A stretch of DNA of 64,000 bases, from the NCBI RefSeq assembly GCF_014137995.1, contig NZ_JACGWV010000003.1, forward strand, positions 744,001 to 808,000, read 5' to 3'. This DNA is from Promicromonospora sukumoe. GTDB taxonomy: Bacteria; Actinomycetota; Actinomycetes; Actinomycetales; Cellulomonadaceae. Positions 41,989 through 49,723 of this stretch are shown here, in pieces. The notes beneath the pieces were generated by a model. It was not told where the DNA came from, did no database searches, and saw nothing but the letters and a program-made list of their open reading frames with translations. Positions within the stretch are counted from its first letter, which is position 1. Every line of letters begins with the position of its first letter. The position numbers and the translations under genes were made by a program.

Positions 41989-44001
41989 ATGCAGGCAGCC
42001 GACCTTCCCCTGATCCGTACCGTCTCCCGGCCCGCCGTCCACCCGGACGGTACGTGGGCCGTCGTGTCGGTGACCCGCCCCGACCTGGAGGCGGACGCCG
42101 TCGTCGGGCAGCTCTGGCGGGTGCCCCTGGTCTCGACAAGCTCGACCAGCGAAGCGACGCCCACCCGCCTCACCCGCGGCTTCCGCGACACCGAGCCGCG
42201 CTTCTCGCCCGACGGCGCCCTGGTCGCCTTCCTGCGCGCCGCGCCGCAGGCCGCCCCGCAGCTCTGGGTGCTCCCGGTCGCGGGCGGCGAGGCCGTGCAG
42301 GTCACGGACCGCACGCTCGGCGTCAGCGGCTTCCGCTGGTCGCCCGACGGCAAGCGTCTGGCGTTCCTGAGCCGCGAGCCCGAGGCGGGCCGCTACGGCT
42401 CCGTCGAGGGCATCGCGCCCGCCGCCGAGGGCCCCCGCCGCATCACGGAGTGGAGCTGGACGCGCAACGGCCTGGGCTACCACCGCGACCGCCCGCAGCA
42501 CGTCTATCTCGTCGACGTGCCCGACGTCGCGGCCGAGCCCGTGGTCCAGCCCGTCGCGACCGCGCAGGGCCCGGCCGAGCCCCGTCCCACCGTGCGCGAG
42601 CCGCGCCGCCTGACCACGGACGACGTCGACCACAGCGGGATCGCCTTCACGCCCGACGGCGCTTCGATCGCCGTGCTCGCCGAACGCGAGCAGGGCGCGG
42701 GCCAGGTGGGCCGCAGCATCCTTCGGGTGCTGCCCCTGGCCGCCGGGGCGGCGGGCGGCGGCTCCGAGGTCGAGCTCGGCACGCTCGGACCGCAGGCGGT
42801 CGCGTTCGGCCCGGGCGGCGAGCTGTACGTGCTCGCCCAGGACCACGGCCCCGACGGCAAGGACTTCGTGGCCCGCAACGCCGCGCTCTACGTGCTGTCC
42901 GCGTGGGCCGACCCGGCACCCCGTCGTCTGACCGACCCCGAGACGCAGGAGCTCGGCCACGAGCCCGTCCCGCTGGCCGACGGCGGCGTGCTGCTCGTGC
43001 TCGCGAGCCGCGGCACCCAGCAGGTGGTCCACGTCGCCGACGACGGCGTCACAACCCAGCTGACCAGCGGAGACGTGGTCGTCACGGACATCGGCGTCGG
43101 CGTCGGCGCCGGCGGCGGGACGATCGCCGTCTCGTACGGAGACCCGGGCAGTTACGGCGAGGTGGGCGTCGTCGCCGACGGCGCGATCCGGCGTCGGACG
43201 GACTTCTCCGCGCCGCTGCGCGCGGCCGGCGTCGTCACCCCCACGGAGCTGACGGTCACGGGCCGCGACGGGTACCCGGTGCACGGCTGGGTCGCGGTGC
43301 CCGAGGGGACCGGCACCCACCCGACCCTGCTGATGATCCACGGCGGCCCGTACTCGTCGTACGGCGTCGGGCTGTTCGACGAGACGCAGGTGCTGGTCGA
43401 CGCCGGGTACGCCGTCGTCTACTGCAACCCGCGCGGCTCCGCGGGCTACGGGCAGGCGCACGGCCGCACGATCAAGCAGGCCATGGGCACCGTGGACCTG
43501 CACGACGTGCTCGACTTCCTGGACGGGGCGGTCGCCGCGGACGGGCGCCTGGACGGGTCGCGCGTGGGGGTGCTGGGCGGCTCGTACGGCGGGTACCTCA
43601 CGGCCTGGACCATCGCGCACGACCACCGGTTCGCCGGGGCGGTCGTGGAGCGCGGGTTCCTCGACCCGGAGACGTTCTTCGGCACCAGCGACATCGGCTC
43701 GTTCTTCGGCCTGGAGTACGTGGGCGAGAAGCCCGAGCAGGTGGCCGCGCAGTCGCCGCAGGCCGTCGCCGGCCAGGTGACGACGCCCACGCTCGTGCTG
43801 CACTCCGAGCTGGACCTGCGCTGCCCGCTGTCTCAGGCGGAGCGCTACTACTCGACGCTCAAGGGGCACGGCGTGGAGACGGAGCTGGTGGTCTTCCCCG
43901 GGGAGAACCACGAGCTGTCCCGCTCCGGGCGCCCGCGCCACCGGCAGCAGCGGTTCGAGATCCTCCTCGACTGGTGGAAGCGGTACCTCCCGGTCGCCTA
44001 A
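41989..44001 (+). CDS. S9 family (prolyl oligopeptidase-like) peptidase
   Basis: A 670-residue cytoplasmic serine peptidase with an N-terminal beta-propeller (repeats such as FSPDGALVAFL, WSPDGKRLAFLS, FTPDGASIAVLA; residues about 1-390) and a C-terminal alpha/beta hydrolase domain. The nucleophile is in GGSYGGYLTAW, the acid in SELDLRCPLSQAE and the His in GENHELSRSG. It resembles acylaminoacyl peptidases and probably trims small peptides. The sequence LVSTSSTSEA near residue 48 derives from the dispersed coding repeat at 42129-42151. The ATG has TAATGT seven bases upstream. Confidence 0.9.
   Translation: MQAADLPLIRTVSRPAVHPDGTWAVVSVTRPDLEADAVVGQLWRVPLVSTSSTSEATPTRLTRGFRDTEPRFSPDGALVAFLRAAPQAAPQLWVLPVAGGEAVQVTDRTLGVSGFRWSPDGKRLAFLSREPEAGRYGSVEGIAPAAEGPRRITEWSWTRNGLGYHRDRPQHVYLVDVPDVAAEPVVQPVATAQGPAEPRPTVREPRRLTTDDVDHSGIAFTPDGASIAVLAEREQGAGQVGRSILRVLPLAAGAAGGGSEVELGTLGPQAVAFGPGGELYVLAQDHGPDGKDFVARNAALYVLSAWADPAPRRLTDPETQELGHEPVPLADGGVLLVLASRGTQQVVHVADDGVTTQLTSGDVVVTDIGVGVGAGGGTIAVSYGDPGSYGEVGVVADGAIRRRTDFSAPLRAAGVVTPTELTVTGRDGYPVHGWVAVPEGTGTHPTLLMIHGGPYSSYGVGLFDETQVLVDAGYAVVYCNPRGSAGYGQAHGRTIKQAMGTVDLHDVLDFLDGAVAADGRLDGSRVGVLGGSYGGYLTAWTIAHDHRFAGAVVERGFLDPETFFGTSDIGSFFGLEYVGEKPEQVAAQSPQAVAGQVTTPTLVLHSELDLRCPLSQAERYYSTLKGHGVETELVVFPGENHELSRSGRPRHRQQRFEILLDWWKRYLPVA
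42129..42151. repeat. Dispersed coding repeat, copy in the S9 peptidase gene
   Basis: GGTCTCGACAAGCTCGACCA plus GCG, in the opposite orientation relative to the gene compared with the copies in ackA and cysG, so it encodes LVSTSSTS instead of LVEPVET. It lies in a loop between strands of the first propeller blade. Confidence 0.85.
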
Positions 44002-44004
44002 CGA

Positions 44005-44050
44005 CGTGTCAGACGTACAGGTCCCTCGGGTGACCTGTATGTCTGACACG
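44005..44050. repeat. Palindromic hairpin, family A, copy 2
   Basis: A 46-nt palindrome beginning four bases after the peptidase stop, with arms CGTGTCAGACGTACAGGTC and the complement, nearly perfect. It is the second copy of the element at 2459-2504 and stands between two genes on the same strand, where it may separate their transcripts. Confidence 0.88.
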
Positions 44051-44080
44051 GGAGGGGCTTGGGCGTGCGAGGATCGATGC

Positions 44081-44563
44081 GTGCAGATCATCACCGCCCC
44101 GCTCGCCCAGCTCGACGTCGTCATCGCCTACGGGGTCTGGAAGCTGCGCCAGGACGTCTTCGTCGTCGAGCAGGACTGCCCGTACCACGACCTCGACGGG
44201 CGCGACGTCGAGCCGGGCGCCGTGCAGGTGGTCCTGCTGGCCGAGGCCGCACCCGACTCCGTGTCCGACGGCGGCACCCGCGTGCTCGGCACGGCCCGCG
44301 TGCTCGACGACGGCGACGTGTGGCGCATCGGCCGGGTCGCGCTGGCCAAGGAGGCGCGCGGCAAGGGCCTCTCCGACGAGGTCATGCGCGCCGCCCTGGC
44401 GTACATCGCCGACGCCGACGACACCCGGGACATCGTGCTGGACGCGCAGTCGCCCCTGACGGGCTGGTACGGCAAGCACGGGTTCGTGGCCGACGGCGCC
44501 GACTTCCTCGACGACGGCATCCCGCACACGCCGATGCGCCGCACGGTGCGCGCCACGGCCTGA
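44081..44563 (+). CDS. ElaA-like GNAT acetyltransferase
   Basis: A 160-residue GNAT protein of the ElaA type. Signature segments are YGVWKLRQDVFVVEQDCPYHDLDGRDVEPGAVQV near the N terminus, which is highly typical, RIGRVALAKEARGKGLSDEVM with the acetyl-CoA loop, and the C-terminal LDAQSPLTGWYGKHGFVADGADFLDDGIPHTPMRR. Substrate is unknown. I chose GTG 44081, which gives the family's usual N terminus; a weak GAGGAT -10 box is six bases upstream. Confidence 0.85.
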   Translation: MQIITAPLAQLDVVIAYGVWKLRQDVFVVEQDCPYHDLDGRDVEPGAVQVVLLAEAAPDSVSDGGTRVLGTARVLDDGDVWRIGRVALAKEARGKGLSDEVMRAALAYIADADDTRDIVLDAQSPLTGWYGKHGFVADGADFLDDGIPHTPMRRTVRATA

Positions 44564-44615
44564 GCCTCGGAAAAGAGGGTGAGCCGACGCCGCCGTCGGG
44601 CATAGCGTCGGGCGC

Positions 44616-45437
44616 GTGACCGACGACGCACACACCACGGACCTGCGTGCCCACCACCCCGGCGACGACCCCGCCGACGGCCAGTTCCCCGAGAGCGTGG
44701 CCGCCGGCTACGACGGCCCGGGCGGCGCGAACGACCCGGCGGTCGTGACGCCCGCCGTGGACCTGCTGGAACGGCTCGCGGACGGCGGGCCCGTGCTGGA
44801 GCTCGCCGTCGGCACCGGGCGGATCGCGGCGCCGCTGGCCGCCCGCGGCCTCCAGGTGGGCGGCATCGAGCTGAGCCGGGCCATGGCCGCGCGGATCGCC
44901 GGCAAGCCCGGCGGGGCCGACGTCGCCGTCACGGTCGGCGACATGACGTCCACCCGGTTCGACGGGTTCGACGGCGCCGTCGGGCCGGGGGACTTCTCGC
45001 TGGCCTACCTCGTGTTCAACACGATCAGCAACGTCACGTCCCAGGACGGGCAGGTCGACGTCTTCCGCAACGCCGCGGCGCACCTGCGGCCCGGCGGGCT
45101 GTTCCTGGTCGAGGTCGGCGTGCCCGGCCTGCGCCGGCTCCCGCCCGGGCAGGACACCGTGCCGTTCACCGTCGCGCCGGAGGCGGGGGACAGCGGCTAC
45201 GTGGGCTTCGACCGGTACGACGTCGTCACGCAGCTCTTCACGTCGAACCACGTGACCGTGCGGCCCGACGGCACCGGCCAGTTCCGGGTGGCCCCGTTCC
45301 GGTACGCCTGGCCCGCCGAGATGGACCTCATGGCCCGGATCGCCGGGCTCCGCCTCCGGGACCGGTGGGCGGACTGGGACCGGTCGCCGTTCACCGCCGA
45401 CTCCGAGAAGCACGTCTCCGTGTGGGAGAAGGCCTGA
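44616..45437 (+). CDS. Class I SAM-dependent methyltransferase
   Basis: A 273-residue methyltransferase. The SAM-binding motif I is in VLELAVGTGRIAAPLAARGLQVGGIELS, motif II/III follows at MTSTRFDGFDGAVGPGDFSLAYLVFNTISN and LRPGGLFLVEVGVPGL. The N terminus is acidic and starts with a typical YDGPG segment. Acceptor unknown. The GTG start has a TAGCGT -10 box at 44603-44608, seven bases upstream. A long GC-rich hairpin separates it from the convergent polysaccharide gene. Confidence 0.88.
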   Translation: MTDDAHTTDLRAHHPGDDPADGQFPESVAAGYDGPGGANDPAVVTPAVDLLERLADGGPVLELAVGTGRIAAPLAARGLQVGGIELSRAMAARIAGKPGGADVAVTVGDMTSTRFDGFDGAVGPGDFSLAYLVFNTISNVTSQDGQVDVFRNAAAHLRPGGLFLVEVGVPGLRRLPPGQDTVPFTVAPEAGDSGYVGFDRYDVVTQLFTSNHVTVRPDGTGQFRVAPFRYAWPAEMDLMARIAGLRLRDRWADWDRSPFTADSEKHVSVWEKA

Positions 45438-45481
45438 GGGCGGGCGGACCGGGCCGGGTAGGCGGCCGGGCCCGCCCGCCC
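45438..45481. terminator. Bidirectional GC-rich hairpin
   Basis: GGGCGGGCGGACCGGGCC (45438-45455) pairs with GGCCGGGCCCGCCCGCCC (45464-45481) with two mismatches around an eight-base loop. It fills the gap between two convergent genes. It lacks T-runs but is very stable and probably ends transcription from both sides. Confidence 0.7.
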
Positions 45482-45485
45482 GGTC

Positions 45486-47066
45486 TCAGTAGGCCCCGCG
45501 GCCCGACACGACGGCGCGGGCCGTCTGCCCGAGGATGGCGAGGTCCTGCAGCGGCGTCCAGTTCTCCGCGTAGTACACGTCGAGCCGGACGGCCTCCTCC
45601 CAGGGCAGGTCGGAGCGGCCGGAGACCTGCCACATGCCCGTCATCCCGGGCTTGACCAGCAGGCGCCGCCGCATGCGCTCCTCGTACGCCGCCACCTCGT
45701 GCGGCAGGGCCGGCCGGGGGCCCACGAGGCTCATGTGGCCGCCGAGGACGTTGAGGAGCTGGGGCAGCTCGTCGAGCGAGTACCGCCGCAGCACGCGGCC
45801 CACGCGGGTGATGCGCGGGTCGGTGCGCATCTTGAACAGGGGTCCGGCCCCGTCGTTGTCCTCGGTCAGCGCCTTCACCTCACGGTCGGCGCCGACCCGC
45901 ATGGTGCGGAACTTGAACATCCGGAAGATCTTGCCGTCCCGGCCCACCCGCTCCGACAGGTAGAACAGCGGGCCCTGGCTGGTCAGCGCGACCGCCAGCC
46001 CCACGCCGAGCAGCACCGGCGACGCGAGCAGGGTCAGCACGGCGGCCAGCACCCAGTCCATGGCCTGCTTCACGCGGAACTTGCTCCCCCGGAACCGGGG
46101 CGCGGCCACGTGCAGCAGCGAGAGACCCGCCGCGGGGGCGACGCTGACGCGCGCCGGGGCGACGTCGGCCAGCTCCGTGGTGAGCATCAGGTCGACGCCG
46201 ACCCGCTCGAGCTGCCAGCCGAGCTGGCGCACGACCTCCGTCGTGATGCTGCCGGACGCGCTCACCGCCACGGCGCTCGCGCGGACCAGGGCCGCTGCCT
46301 CGCCCACCCGGGACAGGTCGCCGAGCACGGGCACGCCGCCCACCTCGTCGCCGGGCAGACCGTCCAGCGGCGGGGTCTCGCCGGGGGCGGTCTCGCCCGC
46401 CGGCGTCTCGTCGGACGGCAGGCAGGCGCCCACCACCACGAACCCCCGGTACGGGGCGTCGTTGAGCCGGCGGATGACCCGCTCGGCGTGCTCGCGGTGC
46501 CCGGCCACCAGGACCGGCGTCATGCAGCCCGTGCCGCGCCGCCGCGTGCGCGCCACCCACTGGCGCCAGGCGTACCGCGAGCCGATCAGCCCGACGAGCC
46601 CGAGCGGCAGCGCGACGGCCAGCGCGAGAACGTCGCGTGGCCCGACGGACGCGGTGAGCCAGGCCACCACGACGAGGAGGCTCATCGACGTCCAGGTGGC
46701 GCCGACGATGCGCCGGTACTCCGTGTGGTCGCGGCCCACGACGCGCAGGTCGTAGGAGCTGCGCGCGGTCAGCGCCGCGATCCAGACCACCGCGACCAGC
46801 GCCGGCGCGACGGCCGACCAGAGCGGTCCGGGATGGCCGGGGGTGCCGGCCAGCAGGGTCGCGTCGAGCACGTACGCGAGGACCGCCGAGGCGATCACGA
46901 CGGCCGTGTCGGTGAAGCGCAGCCGGGCGCGGTAACGCACCTGCCACTCAGGATGAGCGCGCCTCGCGCGGACGTCGTGAAAACCACGCGACGCCGCATT
47001 CTTCACCCGTCTCTCGGGGGTTCGAGGGCGAATTTCGAAACCGCCACCTATTGTCTGGCTCGCCAC
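45486..47066 (-). CDS. Polyprenyl-phosphate sugar-1-phosphate transferase (initiating EPS enzyme)
   Basis: A 526-residue membrane enzyme that loads the first sugar phosphate onto undecaprenyl phosphate. It has four N-terminal helices (from about residue 50), a Rossmann-like middle part (TPVLVAGHREHAERVIRRLNDAPYRG), a fifth helix (MDWVLAAVLTLLASPVLLGVGLAVAL) and the catalytic bacterial sugar transferase domain with MFKFRTMRVGAD, SLDELPQLLNVLGGHMSLVGPRPALPHEV and the final LDVYYAENWTPLQDLAILGQT. GTG 47066 has AAGGAAGG upstream. A Thr/Glu/Pro-rich insert (ETPAGETAPGETPP) interrupts the middle part. Confidence 0.92.
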   Translation of the reverse strand: MASQTIGGGFEIRPRTPERRVKNAASRGFHDVRARRAHPEWQVRYRARLRFTDTAVVIASAVLAYVLDATLLAGTPGHPGPLWSAVAPALVAVVWIAALTARSSYDLRVVGRDHTEYRRIVGATWTSMSLLVVVAWLTASVGPRDVLALAVALPLGLVGLIGSRYAWRQWVARTRRRGTGCMTPVLVAGHREHAERVIRRLNDAPYRGFVVVGACLPSDETPAGETAPGETPPLDGLPGDEVGGVPVLGDLSRVGEAAALVRASAVAVSASGSITTEVVRQLGWQLERVGVDLMLTTELADVAPARVSVAPAAGLSLLHVAAPRFRGSKFRVKQAMDWVLAAVLTLLASPVLLGVGLAVALTSQGPLFYLSERVGRDGKIFRMFKFRTMRVGADREVKALTEDNDGAGPLFKMRTDPRITRVGRVLRRYSLDELPQLLNVLGGHMSLVGPRPALPHEVAAYEERMRRRLLVKPGMTGMWQVSGRSDLPWEEAVRLDVYYAENWTPLQDLAILGQTARAVVSGRGAY

Positions 47067-47366
47067 GTCGAATCCTTCCTTACCTCTTGCCAAGGATGAG
47101 TTTTCGGGCGCATTCGATCGTGACGCGTCGACGCGCTCTGGTGGAGCCGGGGGTGGTGGTCCGGGCCTTGCTACAGCAGCCACGGGGCGTTGTGTGTGCC
47201 CGGTTCTCGGTGCTATTTCCTCAACTCGATAATATGAGGAGCGATGCTTTCTGTCGTGCGCCGGGTGCCCCTTTCACCCAAGCCTTCACCCGCGACCTCA
47301 CCCTTCTCAAGGAATGGGTGAGGAAAAGCGGACGGCGCGCGTCGGAAAGAAATAACGGAACGTGGT
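47067..47366. promoter_or_regulatory. Control region upstream of the sugar transferase with phased TTCACCC boxes
   Basis: A 300-base gap of lower GC with no convincing gene. TTCACCC at 47273-47279 and 47285-47291 and CTCACCC at 47297-47303 are spaced exactly 12 bases apart; GGGTGAG follows inverted at 47316-47322. Nearer the gene, ACGACA (47257-47252) and TATTAT (47234-47229), 17 bases apart on the minus strand, make a promoter. The boxes therefore lie just upstream of its -35, an activator-like position. Confidence 0.6.
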
Positions 47367-47999
47367 TCAGCGAGGAAAAGACGCGTTCGACGCGGCCTCG
47401 GTGAGCACGCCGTCCGCCTCGGTGAACTCGTCACCGGTGACCGGACATCGCCAGCCGTCGCCCTCGGTCCGCTCCAGCGGGACGCCGGCCCGGCCGACCC
47501 AGCGGATGCGCCGGGCCGGGACGCCGGCGACGAGCGCGAAGTCCGGCACGTCGGCGGTCACGACGGCGCCCGCCGCGACGGTCGCCCACCGGCCGATCGT
47601 CACCGGGGCCACGCAGACCGCCCGGGCGCCGACGGCGGCACCGGTGCGGATCGTGACGCCCACGGCCTCCCAGTCGTCGCCGGTCTTGACGGTCCCGTCC
47701 GGGGTCACCGCGCGCGGGTAGAGATCGTTGGTGAGCACGGCGGCGGGGCCGACGAAGACACCGTCCTCCAGCACCGCCGGCTCGTAGACCAGGGCGTAGT
47801 TCTGCAGCTTGCAGCCGTCACCCAGGTGTACGCCGGGCCCGACGTAGGCGCCCCGTCCCACGATGCAGCCGGACCCCACGACGGCGTCCTCGCGCACCTG
47901 GGCCAGGTGCCAGATGGTGGTGCCGTCGCCGATCGTCGCGCGCTCGTCGACGTCCGCGGAGTCCAGGACCCGCGCCGCCCCCTGCTCACCGGTGCTCAT
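47367..47999 (-). CDS. Left-handed beta-helix (hexapeptide) N-acyltransferase
   Basis: A 210-residue trimeric-type acyltransferase with hexapeptide repeats (ATIGDGTTIWHLAQVREDAVVGSGCIVGRGAYVGPGV). It resembles WbpD/WlbB enzymes that acetylate the 3-amino group of a UDP-diamino-glucuronate (LVAGVPARRIRWVG is the common C-terminal coil), and a Zn-binding-like CPVTGDEF stretch follows. The DegT-type aminotransferase at the end of the window could supply the amine. It begins ten bases after an acyl carrier protein, so an ACP-bound acyl donor, as used by LpxA/LpxD, is an attractive inference. Acetyl-CoA remains the default alternative. Confidence 0.85.
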   Translation of the reverse strand: MSTGEQGAARVLDSADVDERATIGDGTTIWHLAQVREDAVVGSGCIVGRGAYVGPGVHLGDGCKLQNYALVYEPAVLEDGVFVGPAAVLTNDLYPRAVTPDGTVKTGDDWEAVGVTIRTGAAVGARAVCVAPVTIGRWATVAAGAVVTADVPDFALVAGVPARRIRWVGRAGVPLERTEGDGWRCPVTGDEFTEADGVLTEAASNASFPR

Positions 48000-48009
48000 G
48001 GTGTCCCCG

Positions 48010-48303
48010 TCACCGAGCCCGCTCGCTGACGAACGCGTGCAGGCTGCCCGCGGTCTCCAGCAGGCCGCCGGCGAGCTCGTCGTCCTCGACCGTGATGCCG
48101 AACCGGTCCTCGAGGGCGGTCACGAGCTCCAGGACGGCGAGCGAGTCGAGCTCGGGCACGTCGCCGAAGAGGGGGGTGGCGGCGTCGAACGTGCGCACCC
48201 GGTCCTCGATGCCGAGCACCCTGCCGAGCACCTCGAGCACGTCGGCGAGGGCCACGCCGCTCGTGGTGGTGCCCGCGGGGCTGTCTGTCACGTCGCTGGT
48301 CAT
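48010..48303 (-). CDS. Acyl carrier protein of the EPS locus
   Basis: A 97-residue acyl carrier protein. The phosphopantetheine attachment Ser is in PELDSLAVLELVTALEDRFGI, and the helix order is normal: VLEVLGRVLGI before, DDELAGGLLETAGSLHAFV after. An N-terminal tail of about 20 residues, rich in Thr/Ser, precedes the fold. The ATG at 48303 has AGGAG upstream. Its neighbours are an AMP-forming ligase, a PLP decarboxylase and an acyltransferase rather than fatty acid synthase genes, so it probably carries a dedicated small acyl or amino-acyl group. Confidence 0.9.
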   Translation of the reverse strand: MTSDVTDSPAGTTTSGVALADVLEVLGRVLGIEDRVRTFDAATPLFGDVPELDSLAVLELVTALEDRFGITVEDDELAGGLLETAGSLHAFVSERAR

Positions 48304-48412
48304 GAGGGTCTCCTGTCGTGGCTTCACACTGTGTCTTTGTGGTGTGAGACTGCGGTTCCGCTACGGGCGGGTGCCTCGTTCCTCGGCCCCCACCCTTCGC
48401 TGCACCTCCGCC
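48304..48412 (-). promoter_or_regulatory. Leader with hairpin between decarboxylase and ACP genes
   Basis: A 109-base gap inside the cassette. TCACAC and GTGTGA (about 48325-48347) can pair around a 12-base loop, shortly upstream of the ACP ribosome site. It may be a processing site or a weak attenuator that sets different levels of ACP relative to the enzymes encoded upstream. This is inference from pairing only. Confidence 0.35.
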
Positions 48413-49723
48413 TCACACCAGTACTTCGGCGGGCGCCGGGTGGCCCAGGAAGGCGGTCGGGCTGGCCGTGAGGCCGTAGGCCCCCGCCTGCAGCACGACC
48501 ACCAGGTCGTCGGGCTCGGCCCGGGGCAGGGGCACGTCGTCGGCCAGCAGGTCGAGCGGGGTGCAGAGGCAGCCGACGACGGTCGCCTGCTCGACGTCGG
48601 ACGACGCCATCCGGTTGCCGACGAGCACCGGGTAGTTGCGCCGGATCACCTGGCCGAGGTTCCCGGAGGCGGCGAGCTGGTGGTGCATGCCGCCGTCGAC
48701 CACCAGGTAGGTGCGGCCGCGGGAGACCTTGCGGTCGATGACGCGGGTCACGTAGCTGCCCGCCTCGCCGACGAGGTAGCGGCCCAGCTCGATGTGCACG
48801 TCGGCCTCGGGCAGCGCCGGGGCGATCTGGTCGGCGACGACGGCCGCGAGGCTCTCGCCGACGCGGGCCAGGTCCACCGGCCGGTCCTTGGGGAAGTACG
48901 GGATGCCCAGGCCGCCGCCCAGGTTCACGTACCGCACCGGGGCGGGCGCGTGCTCGGCGAGCGCGACGACGAGGTCGGCCGTGGCGCGCTGCGCGCCCGC
49001 GATCAGCTCCGCGTCGAGGTTCTGCGAGCCGGCGAAGATGTGGAACCCGGTCACGTCCGCGCCCGTGGTGCCCAGGTAGGACAGCAGGTCGGGGACCTGC
49101 TCGGCGTCGACGCCGAACTGCTGCGGGCCGCCGGACATGCGCATGCCCGAGCCGCGCACTGCGAAGTCCGGGTTGACGCGGATCGCCACGCGCGGGACGA
49201 CGCCGAGTGCCTCGCCGGCCGCGACGACGCGGCGGGCCTCGGTGTACGACTCGAGCTCGATCAGCACGCCTGCGGCGACCGCCGACCGGATCTCCGCCGG
49301 CGTCTTGCCGGGGCCGGCGAAGCTGATCCGGCCCGGGTCCGTCCCGGTGTCCAGGGCGGTGTGCATCTCGTGCGCGGAGGCGACGTCGAGCGCGTCCACC
49401 AGCCCGGACAGGTGCTGCACGACGGCGGGCATCGGGTTGGCCTTGACGGCGTACCCGAGCCGGACGGCGTCACCGAGCGCGGCCTTGACCTCGCGGACCC
49501 GGTCGGTGATGCGCTGCCGGTCGTAGGCGAAGAAGGGCGTGGACCCCACGCGGGCGGCGAGGCGCTCGAGCGGGACGCCGCCCACGAGGATCTCGTCGCC
49601 GGACACGGGCATCGCGGCGACGGCCGGGTGCGGGGTGGGTGTTGCCGGGGCGGGGGCCGCGGGGCTCGCCGGGGCGGGCGCCGTGGCGCCGACGGGGGCC
49701 TCGGCCAGGGGCTGGGCGGTCAC
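48413..49723 (-). CDS. Group IV PLP-dependent decarboxylase (exosortase A-associated type)
   Basis: A 436-residue alanine-racemase-fold decarboxylase of the ornithine/diaminopimelate decarboxylase class. The PLP lysine is in LGYAVKANPMPAVV; others are FAGPGKTPAEI, HIFAGSQN, LGGGLGIPY, ELGRYLVGEAGSYV and the active-site Cys in VGCLCTPLDLL. It resembles the subgroup called 'exosortase A system-associated' and the butirosin enzyme BtrK, which decarboxylates a glutamyl group bound to a carrier protein. An Ala/Pro-rich N-terminal tail of about 40 residues is unusual. GTG 49723 overlaps the ligase stop (GTGA), so the two are co-translated. Confidence 0.88.
   Translation of the reverse strand: MTAQPLAEAPVGATAPAPASPAAPAPATPTPHPAVAAMPVSGDEILVGGVPLERLAARVGSTPFFAYDRQRITDRVREVKAALGDAVRLGYAVKANPMPAVVQHLSGLVDALDVASAHEMHTALDTGTDPGRISFAGPGKTPAEIRSAVAAGVLIELESYTEARRVVAAGEALGVVPRVAIRVNPDFAVRGSGMRMSGGPQQFGVDAEQVPDLLSYLGTTGADVTGFHIFAGSQNLDAELIAGAQRATADLVVALAEHAPAPVRYVNLGGGLGIPYFPKDRPVDLARVGESLAAVVADQIAPALPEADVHIELGRYLVGEAGSYVTRVIDRKVSRGRTYLVVDGGMHHQLAASGNLGQVIRRNYPVLVGNRMASSDVEQATVVGCLCTPLDLLADDVPLPRAEPDDLVVVLQAGAYGLTASPTAFLGHPAPAEVLV

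Noticed and set aside
47051-47404. A 117-codon plus-strand frame in the sugar transferase control region
   Set aside because: No Shine-Dalgarno or leaderless box, odd composition, and it runs across the promoter, the phased TTCACCC boxes and the end of the acyltransferase gene.
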